64,000 nt of DNA, taken from the NCBI GenBank assembly GCA_026874595.1, contig CM049310.1, forward strand, positions 39,439,558-39,503,557, written 5' to 3'. The notes beneath the pieces are model-generated. The model worked only from the letters and a program-made list of their open reading frames with translations, did no database searches and was not told where the DNA came from. Positions 56,155-64,000 of this stretch are shown here, piece by piece (the first letter of the stretch is position 1; each line of letters starts with the position of its first letter). A program made the translations under genes and the position numbers. The stretch comes from Sipunculus nudus (lineage: Eukaryota > Annelida > Sipuncula > Golfingiida > Sipunculidae).

Positions 56155-59100
56155 CTGAAATATGAAACAAGACATAAGAAACAAGAAATATGAAAAGAGA
56201 CAACTTCGCTTGCTGTAATTTTCACAAATGTAGTCGGGGTCAATTACATTTAAAAAAAAATGAAGTCATTTTAATTGATTTGTATAACCTGGGCCGGCGC
56301 TAAAATTACTTTTTAATATACTTAATATTAAAACAATACGTGTATTCCGAAAAAAAAACATAAGAGTATAAAATGAACTTAAACGTCGAATATGGGTAGG
56401 ATATTGTCTTTCAAGGCTGCAAAATGACATTATGCATTAAGAGGGCATTATAACGTGTTTTTTTTTATTGTTAACCCTCAACAAGAATATAGACACAAGT
56501 GTAAAAAGCATTTCCCTTCTAATGTCAGGCGACATAGCAATATGCGTTCGGTCACAGTAGCTTAGAGCTCAGCCATTAGTCCTACACAAAACGATTGCAA
56601 TTAATATGATCGAGCAACGTTCACAAAGAAACATCGCTGGTGTTATATAGATGAAAAAGAAAACACCTTTTTTTTCACGAGCATGCACAGTGCACATGAT
56701 TCTGGTCTGCCGTGTTCGGTGCAAATGAACTAGCAATACGGGTGGCAGGTCAAGTGGAATCAGATACTAGCAAGAGGGCGACAGGGACATATGTGCCTAA
56801 GGATATAGCCAGATTGATTTCTGAGACAGAAATTAATCTTACAATTTATGTAATATTTTAGTGTTCAGTCCGTGTCCGATCTTCCAAAAGACACATTTTA
56901 TCTATTTTTTTTCAAGACTGGCGACTGACAGACGAAGCTTTAGCTCACAGCTGAGTCAAGACTTATTTTCAGACGAACGAACCTTGGACCATTCAGTATA
57001 ATACCACTGTGCGCCGCAAGAGGGCTCTAGGCATCGGTCATGGGTATGGGGTTTGGTGAGGTTGCCGCAAGCATCGTCTGGTCTGAGAGTAAACTGATTG
57101 TCAACAACACCCCCACAGATGACGCGACGATGGGTCACGCCATTCCCGCAAGGTACTGAACACTGAAACATAAATAAGTAATAATCAGTTTACCCATAAC
57201 TGCAATTAAACAAATAAAGATGTTATAATCTTTTTTTTCGTTTTGCAGTAACTGAACATATTATGAGTTACTGAACGAAAAAAGAGGGTCGATATACGAT
57301 ATGAAAATGCTTCTTAACAGGAGCTCATTTAATGGCCGCATTCCATTCCTACTGGTTTATTTCATTCTACTACTGCTAACACGGGGAGCTTTTGCAGTAA
57401 ACCGCCAAGAGGGGAGTCGTGTAAAAATTGGCTTCCTGCCAAGTATGACTGTTTGAGCGATAACTTGGCATAAACCCGGAAATACCCCGCTCTCGTCTGG
57501 AGATACATTATTTCTGGTGTTTAGCAAGCATTGTGCCAAATGTTTCGAACAATTAGAGCTGGGCATTCCCGTGTGTAAGCCAAAACTTAACGTTTGGCAC
57601 GGCGCCAGTAGGCTTTTACACGTCTCCACTGATGGCGGTGTACCTCAGACGTTCTCTGCGGGGGGAGTGGGTAGAATGAAATGAGTTACAAGGAATGGAA
57701 ACCGTTTTAAAACGGTGCTGTTAAGTATTTTTTTAATTACTGCAAATTATAGAAGGAATAACGTGCTCTTGAAGTATTCCTTTTATCTGCATATAACATG
57801 TACGAGATAAAACCACTCACAACCCCCCAGTCTTGTGGAACCCAGACTTCAGTACAGTTGCCCTCTTCACCACAAGCGAGGATCGTCAGGGGGCGCTCTC
57901 TTTCATCACAAAAGCTGTCGTGCACAATCTCGCCGCCAGGGGCTCGACACACAGCTTTGCGCCGACGGACACCTTCACCGCATGGCCCCGAGCACTGTGG
58001 TAGTAAACAAGTGATTGATAACTGTGTCAAGGATTAAAACTTATGGCTGATTTTATGTATAATTCGTGCTAGACTTTTCGATCCTGGTTCATCCAGTAAA
58101 AGACCTCCATATTTTAAGTAGCATTAATCCATCGTCTCACTTTTTTGTCATATAATCAAATTATTTTACACATAAAACGTGTTAATATTCTATTGTGCAG
58201 TGGTAATGAAAAACAAGGTAGGTCAATTATTTTCAGCTCCGCCTTTTAAAGATAATCTGTACGAATATTCCAAAGGATTTTTTTTAATCAATAACCGAAA
58301 AAATAAATGTCTTGCGACTCAGATATTCTTGGGTTTATTAGAATTAAGTTATGCATTCTTATTTGTTTTCCATTGCAGTTTTGCCAACTTATAACTAAGT
58401 AGATTCTGCGTTTTGCACTTACGGTGAATTACTTACTTTCTTTATCAAAATAAAATGAAATTCAATTTGCCCATAGAAAAGAAAAGAGCCTTTTGACAAA
58501 TAATATGCCAGATAACTGCTCCTCTTGGACAGGGCATAATCATAATGGAACAAATGACACATTTTGCCACAAAACCCCGCTAAGTTAATTAATATATGAA
58601 AATCAGAGATATACCTTTGTCCATTTGGAGACTGCCCAGGTGGCCTCGCAGGGACCATGGTTACAGCTTTGTTGCTCTGCTGGCCGCGAGGTGTCGTTGC
58701 AGGGCTGGTCTGTGGTTGAACACCTGATATCCCTCCTCTTCACGCCAGGCCCACATCGTGACGTGCACTGTGTGTGCGAATGATGTTTCAATGCATAATA
58801 CGCCAGTTACATAGTACATCCATTATATTCAAATGTGAAATCAGCTTAAATCAATGTGCACCTAAATGCGTAAAACTTTCAGAACGTTACTTTGTTATAT
58901 GTTTCACAACGTACACTTTTACATATACATTGGAACCCGTCTATAAAACCAACTGTCTAATACGACCACCTGTCTATTAAGACCACCCTTGAGTGAACCA
59001 AAAGCATTCTCATTGGTTAAAACTGAACTATCTGATAAGACCACCTCTGGTTTCAGACCAGGTTGTCAAGTCCCACAGGTTGTCTTATTACACAGGTTTC

Positions 59101-62100
59101 ACTGTAGCTTTGCAAACAAGATAATTCCCGCACATTTTCGTTTTGACGGGCATATAAAGTTTAGCATTCTGCACAAGTATTTCAACGATATTAATACTTA
59201 GAGTCATTATGAATTATCTTATTTAACCGTGCATGCCTAATGTGACCATCGTTATCACTGTTCTCTCCTCGGTTTATCCTGCTCAGTTGCATTTTTAACA
59301 GAGCATACACGGATACACCATTCTTTTCCTAAATTTATTTGTTCAGATTTATTTCAGCTTTATTTAATATCACTTATTCAAAATGATCACTCATCTTATC
59401 AATATTATTTGAAATAATCCTTCGTCGAAGCTAGGTTTTAAGGATAGAAGGCAAATATATTATTGTACCTTTACTTTAGTGCATTTGCGCCGATCTACTG
59501 GTTAAACATAAAGATTAAATAAAAATGCTTAAGAGAAGAGCTGCCCAGACCTGACCCCATTCTGACATTTCCCATAAAGGTCCGCAGTCCCTGAGCCAAC
59601 AGGCGCGGACCAGGCGGGGTTTTGGACTTCCTTGACACATAAAGCTGTGGACAGTGCTGTCAAATCCGGGAGCGAACATCTTCCAACACCTTACTGATCG
59701 AACTTGCTGACCTCGCCCACAGGTGGCGCTGCAAGGTCCCCACCAGCGGGGCACCCACCTAGGCAGAAATAACAGTAAAATTACTTGAATGTTTGGTGAA
59801 TGTAAATGCGTGATATCTTAAGGACTGTATTAAGAAAACATCAGCCAGACCGTCTTCGATGAGGTGATCATATATGTTATAGTAAAGCAATTGTACAAAT
59901 TGACACTATCTGAGTGCGTCTTTACTTTTAAGGTATTTCTTATCTATTCAGTGAAATGTTTATGCGTTTTAGGCCACTAAGCGAATCGAAATAGTTTATG
60001 GCATATTAATTTGTAATATCACAAAAGTTAGAGCAATGACCTGTAATCACGAACAAAATAGAAAATTTCAATTTGCGATGAGACCAGTTTGTTTTTCCTT
60101 TGATGTTTTAATTTAGGTGTACGTAGTAGTGTAGTAAAATATCTAACCTTGCCCGGCACGGCTTGTTCGGACACTTGGCTTTTGTGACGTCAGGCTTGTC
60201 AAGGCCGTCACAGTTGCTCCGCTTAACCTCAAGTCCGTCCCAGCGAATACAACGTATACGGATTTCAGCCACACCTAGCGGAATATGGCGATTTCAATCA
60301 ATTTGCCTGCACTTTTTAAAATTGTATTAACAGACATACAATCTTTCTCATTTTTTCTTCACATTCCATTTTTAATTTAAAAGGTACACTATTTGAGCCC
60401 GAATAAACAATTTTTAAATTATGTAATATAAATATAACATATTAGTTTTAGGCTAGCTCTAAATATCATAGAGGAAAAACGAAACAAAAAAAAAATGAAA
60501 AAATATGTATACCATCAGAAAGATCAGGGTACCAGGTTTAAAATAATGTTCACTTTATGGGGTCTAATTTGAATTAACAGCACTTTTGTATTGTTCGAAA
60601 TAAGATATAGGGGATTCGAACAATAATGATACCTAGAAACGAATGAGATTTGGAACGATTGCAGTGTATAACCGCAGCAGGAGGACTGTAGAGAGTCATA
60701 TACTACTGGAGTTTATATTTATACTGTGTTATACTTCTAATAAAATACTGATTCGTGAGCTCAAGGTGGTTATGAAATCAATCATGAGGAATATTTCCTT
60801 ACTCCCTTCACAGGTGGCGCGACAGTGAGCCTTGTTGTCAACGACCCATTTGAAAAGCCCCGGTTGGCTCTCTTTGCTTGCCTCTGTAGTTTGAACTGTG
60901 AAAAAAAAAATAAAAATTATCTTTTGCAAATATCTTTAAAATTAATAACATGTATATAATATGTGTTTTACCTAAATTAATCATAATGACAGCTGCGTTA
61001 AGTTGATATTCTGTGTTCACCTGCTAAAATTGTCTACCGGTTACTTTGATTTTTAATTCTCAATAGGCGTTAAACGCGGGGTAAAATGCATCTCATATGG
61101 CGCCACCTGTGTTCTGCAGCAGTTAAAAGTCTTAAGAATTAATGTGCACACCAAGTTTCATGGCAATCCGTCAAGACTTCCCAGCACAAAAAAATGGCCT
61201 GTTGTATTGAGAACTGTACTGAGAACACTTGGCACGACTGACCAAATTTTGATTTTCCACTGAGTACCAATCAGGAGATGTGTGCATGTTAAACTTGAAT
61301 CTTCCTGTGTTTTCCGTTAATGGTTTGTGCCCTGTTAATAATAGAAGGAAATGGTACCCCCAGTCTTCCACCATTACAATACACAGCTATTCAAGTCGGT
61401 CTTTTTACTTGCCATTTTCAAAAAGAAAATCTTGAAATATCCATAACTTCGTCTTATTTTCACTAAATATAGACCATTGTTAGGTCATGGTCTCTCTTAT
61501 AGTAAAGGAAATAGGCCATTTCCTCGAGCATGCGCACTCCGCATAACTATCGTCTGCTGGGTTCGGGCCAAGTTATCAAGCATGGTAACTTTTGTTACAG
61601 TCCAAAATAATCAGACAAGAACTTTGTCTTTGAGACTGAAATTGCTATTATTACTTTTTATCATATTATATGTAATAAGAATGACCTGTCTTTATCGACA
61701 TAACCGAACTGAACACTCAGTGTCAGCCATCGCCAGCAGATGTCGTCAGTGAGAAGGAAAAGGTATATAACCCTATTTATAAATAGCTTCATCCTCGGAG
61801 TCATCCTAAGCACATGCATGATTTTAAAAAAATCTTATTAGTAATTTAGTTATGTTGCTGTCACTGTTGTGTAACAAAAGCATTGAGGAAGTAAAGTGTG
61901 CAGAAATAGGAAAAAAGTAAGTGGTGTTACTAGTCTTCCATTTACGATGAAGCTATCCACAATCTTTAGTAATGCCGATTTTCAGAAGAATCTTTCAAAC
62001 AATGCTTGAGAAATCTCTTTCTGTATTTGATGCCGTACGTCATTTTAATATATTAAGATCATTAGTCGATGAGGAAATTTTCCCCGATAGTCGGCTAAAA

Positions 62101-63757
62101 GTGATTTTAGGCCTACCTACCCGTTTCTGTTGGACTGTACATCGTAGGACCAAACGTGATGTCAGAATTAGTCTCTCCTGTAAAACCTGGTTTAATTAAA
62201 TGAAACGTAAAGGGTTAAGTAATTTTTTTATATGTTTTCAATTGAATTTTATTTTCAATTTCAATGTTAGAGAGTAAGATTGTCAATTAAGAAAACAGCT
62301 GTTATAACAGGAGTCTTCAGGAAATTTTACTCTACGAAAGAACCGTATTTTGAACCATACAGAACCCTACGGAAATGAATTCCAGCTTTAAGAAAACATA
62401 CTCATTCCATCAACACACTACATTATGACAGTAGTACTAATATCCGTTCAAAAAAGGAGTAACAGTGAATATGTTTGAAAGTCTAGAAAGATGACTACCG
62501 GCAACGGTTAACGATAATAGAAGAAGTTATCAATTCGATCAGTAGAGTCATCCAGCGAACGTCTAAATCTCCTGACATCAATTTCAAACGGAAATATGCA
62601 TGATAACGAAATACAGCACTTCTGAAGTTTGACAAGGATAAAAATACGACCGGAAGCACGGCTTGACCACCGGGAACGCTTTTTGCGATTTGTTTTTACA
62701 CTGTCGTGCACTGGTAGGCCTACCAATAGCTTTTGTGGCCAAGCTATTTTCATTAGCTTAGAATCGCATGGTACCTGCCTAATATTTTAGAGTTAACAGT
62801 CATGAAATGGTGTTTGCAACTAAAAACCGGTAATTTGATCCGCCTTAACATATTATTAGGTTATTATAAATTTCTTCTGCTCCGTTAAGCCCTTTCGTGG
62901 AAAAATACATTTAAGATCATAATACTGCATATTTTGTTACCATATCATGATACTAATATACGACAAAGTTTATAGCGAATGATGTGATTCATCTCAGCTT
63001 TATATTTTTTAATCCATTGGTGAGTTTTAAAAGTATTGCAAAATTTTTCTTGCACCAAAATAGCAAAATTACCTGTCTCGGACGTGTTGTATTCCCCGGT
63101 GCTAGGCAGCTCGGTTTCCCTTGTAACAAAGCGCGATGGATCCGTATCATTTTCACTGTCATAGGATTCGTTGTGTTCGAGCCCTCCTTCAAAAGATCCT
63201 ATTTCATGTGGAACAGGTGTGAATGGCTGCTGCAAATTATCCCATATGCGTGGAGGTTGAACTGGGCTTGGATTATTTCCGGCAAGAACATGTTCCTCTT
63301 CACTGGAGGTTTCAGGCCGGAAATGTCGTAAGGAATTTTCTTTAATCTCGGTTTTTCTATTAGGATATTTGGAGGATTTATTTGAGTTAGATTGTGTTCT
63401 TTTTTTGTTTTGCTCGCTTGTCCGTCGGCGTATGGGAGTCACGTGATGTGCGGCTGATCTGGAACGAGAGCGCCCTCTACCTCGAGGCAGAGGAACGAAA
63501 TGCGACCGGCCGTTTTCTGGCACTCTGTTGACGTTCTCGGTATTTTCCCTGTCGACGTCAAGGCCAGGTGAAGGTTCAGGTTTTCTTCGTAAATTTTCTC
63601 CTCTGACTTCCGAAAAATTATTTGTCTTATTTTTCCTCTTGCTCGATAAAAGTCCTTGGCCTTGAGTAAATTTACGGAATCGGCCTCTTCGTCTCCTTCC
63701 GGGGATGAGATACTTGTATCGGATTTTTATGTAACCAAAGAGATGTGGGTGTAATGC
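55990..63757 (-). CDS. ADAMTS/ADAMTS-like protein, C-terminal part with six TSRs (5' end missing)
   Basis: A secreted matrix protein of the ADAMTS superfamily or a close TSR relative. Exons 63073-63757, 60803-60895, 60148-60274, 59551-59758, 58615-58767, 57821-57994, 56983-57162 and 55990-56154 join in phase to 594 residues plus stop. Order: an F-Y-IKIRYKYLIPG segment like the end of an ADAMTS spacer domain, a ~200-residue basic Ser/Arg/Asn-rich disordered linker, then six thrombospondin type 1 repeats with six-cysteine spacing and W--W motifs. No PLAC domain follows; the protein ends PCPVPIKGRDIS after the last TSR. No metalloprotease domain is in the window, so ADAMTS and ADAMTS-like cannot be separated; other TSR-array proteins remain possible. 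One TSR has the full O-fucosylation motif CSATCGRG. Confidence 0.8.
56983..57162 (-). CDS. TSR gene: TSR5 core and start of TSR6
   Basis: 180 bp, phase 0 to 0, acceptor tgtttcag|TGTTCA, donor CAAG|gttcgt (weak). It encodes CSVPCGNGVTHRRVICGGVV, ending CGAQWYYTEWSK. Confidence 0.92.
57395..57650. mobile_element. Foldback (long inverted repeat) element
   Basis: The left arm, cagtaaaccgccaagagggg then agtcgtgtaaaaattggc, matches the reverse complement of the right arm (gtacaccgccatcagtggag, acgtgtaaaagcctactggc). Inner parts also pair (cttggcataaacccggaaat with ttggcttacacacgggaa). Arms are ~100 bp and diverged, around a centre near 57525. GC-richer than flanks, and non-coding. It lies in the intron between the TSR4 and TSR5 exons. 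Confidence 0.65.
57821..57994 (-). CDS. TSR gene: TSR4 core and start of TSR5
   Basis: 174 bp, phase 0 to 0, acceptor ctaccacag|TGCTCG, donor GTT|gtgagt. It encodes CSGPCGEGVRRRKAVCRAPG, ending CTEVWVPQDWGV. Confidence 0.92.
58615..58767 (-). CDS. TSR gene: TSR3 core and start of TSR4
   Basis: 153 bp, phase 0 to 0, acceptor cacacacag|TGCACG, donor AAAG|gtatat. It encodes CTSRCGPGVKRRDIRCSTTD, ending CEATWAVSKWTK. Confidence 0.92.
58926..59106. mobile_element. MITE-like element with imperfect inverted termini
   Basis: It starts tacattggaacccgtctata and ends ttacacaggtttcactgta; the reverse complement of the end, tacagtgaaacctgtgtaa, matches about 14 of 20 bases. Inside are repeated gaccacc motifs (cgaccacctgtctattaaga, gataagaccacctctgg). 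The starts resemble non-autonomous pogo/Tigger-like families; flanking TA fits that. It lies in a TSR-gene intron. Confidence 0.6.
59551..59758 (-). CDS. TSR gene: TSR2 and start of TSR3
   Basis: 208 bp, acceptor ctgcctag|GTGGGT, donor CAG|gtctgg. It encodes WVPRWWGPCSATCGRGQQVR, continuing to a final RACWLRDCGPLWEMSEWGQ. Tryptophans WWGPC and WEMSEW fit C-mannosylation sites of TSRs. Confidence 0.9.
60148..60274 (-). CDS. TSR gene: exon with second half of TSR1
   Basis: 127 bp, acceptor ccgctag|GTGTGG, donor CAAG|gttaga. It encodes VAEIRIRCIRWDGLEVKRSN, then CDGLDKPDVTKAKCPNKPCRA. Phase 1 in and 2 out fits both neighbours. Confidence 0.87.
60500..60580. repeat. Dispersed repeat shared with 45405-45460
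   Basis: It shares gtataccatcagaaagatc and ctttatggggtctaat. The family is unknown. Confidence 0.55.
60803..60895 (-). CDS. TSR gene: exon with first half of TSR1
   Basis: 93 bp, acceptor ttcacag|TTCAAA, donor GGGA|gtaagg, phase 1 to 1. It encodes QTTEASKESQPGLFKWVVDN then KAHCRATCEG. The TSR is completed by the next exon (SVAEIRIRC). Confidence 0.83.
60896..63072. other. TSR-gene intron upstream of TSR1
   Basis: A 2.2 kb intron. At 61090-61190 it carries a single unit-like segment (catatggcgccacctgtgtt, caagtttcatggcaatccgt) reminiscent of the tandem-core families. Open frames at 61477-61752 and 62508-62753 have no family features. Confidence 0.5.
63073..63757 (-). CDS. TSR gene: exon with spacer-like end and basic linker
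   Basis: 685 bp, acceptor ctgccctttaag|GCATTA, donor ACAG|gtaatt, phase 0 to 1. It starts ALHPHLFGYIKIRYKYLIPG then RRRRGRF. The linker holds RGRGRSRSRS, a Lys/Ser/Asn stretch and an acidic C-terminal half (YDSENDTDPS). The open frame continues a little beyond the acceptor, so the exon could begin further right, but the pyrimidine-rich acceptor supports this start. Confidence 0.75.
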
Positions 63758-64000
63758 CTTAAAGGGCAGAAAAAAGTGAGATCGGTATGAATTTACTCGT
63801 GCATAAATATACGTTAAAAGAAATGTTCTCATTAAAGCTCAAATTAAACGATTTGGCCAAAAGTCACAAAAAGTCGCTTTTCCAGCAGTATATATCTTTA
63901 ATTAACATTTGATACATAATGTCCGACCATAATTATTAGAAAACTAATGATAAAACGAAAAAAATTGGGAAAGATCACGCGTTTATGGAATCTGCCGAGC

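Noticed and set aside
62508-62753. 81-residue minus-strand open frame upstream of TSR1
   Set aside because: It lies in an intron whose flanking exons join in phase without it, and it has no TSR, spacer or other recognised features.

Overview
This window is AT-rich animal DNA: interrupted genes, long introns and dense dispersed repeats. It holds no operons or ribosome-binding sites. The gene content and the repeat style (interspersed elements with tandem-repeat cores, 'gacggacgga' tails and GGCGCCACC motifs) suggest a lophotrochozoan, most likely a mollusc; that assignment is inference. All three genes found lie on the minus strand, and their exon phases join without conflict.

(1) Positions 9-34021: the 5' three quarters of a flotillin-1 gene (FLOT1). 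The ATG is at 34019-34021, a 15.4 kb first intron follows, and the 3' end lies left of the window. The unusual feature is exon multiplication. The 144-bp PHB-domain exon occurs three times in tandem (4a, 4b, 4c) and the 96-bp exon entering the coiled coil occurs twice (6a, 6b). All copies are open, have splice sites and keep the same phase, so up to six in-frame flotillins are possible if one copy is chosen from each set.

(2) Positions 42461-49191, with a possible non-coding first exon near 52446: a four-coding-exon Golgi-type carbohydrate sulfotransferase of 481 residues. A decayed LINE sits in its first coding intron.

(3) Positions 55990-63757, continuing right of the window: the C-terminal part of a secreted ADAMTS/ADAMTS-like protein. 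It has a possible spacer end, a basic low-complexity linker and six thrombospondin type 1 repeats, then a stop codon with no PLAC domain.

The rest is introns and intergenic DNA rich in mobile elements: two Helentron-like elements with a terminal hairpin and ~140-bp tandem core, two copies of an element with a ~180-bp tandem core (one carrying a nested insertion), a tRNA-derived SINE, a foldback element, a MITE-like element, several dispersed families, three local satellites and long TA tracts. A small coding-like island at 40615-40896 abuts a broken repeat and is unidentified. The three genes do not form an obvious pathway: flotillin scaffolds membrane microdomains, the sulfotransferase modifies glycans in the Golgi, and the TSR protein acts in extracellular matrix.
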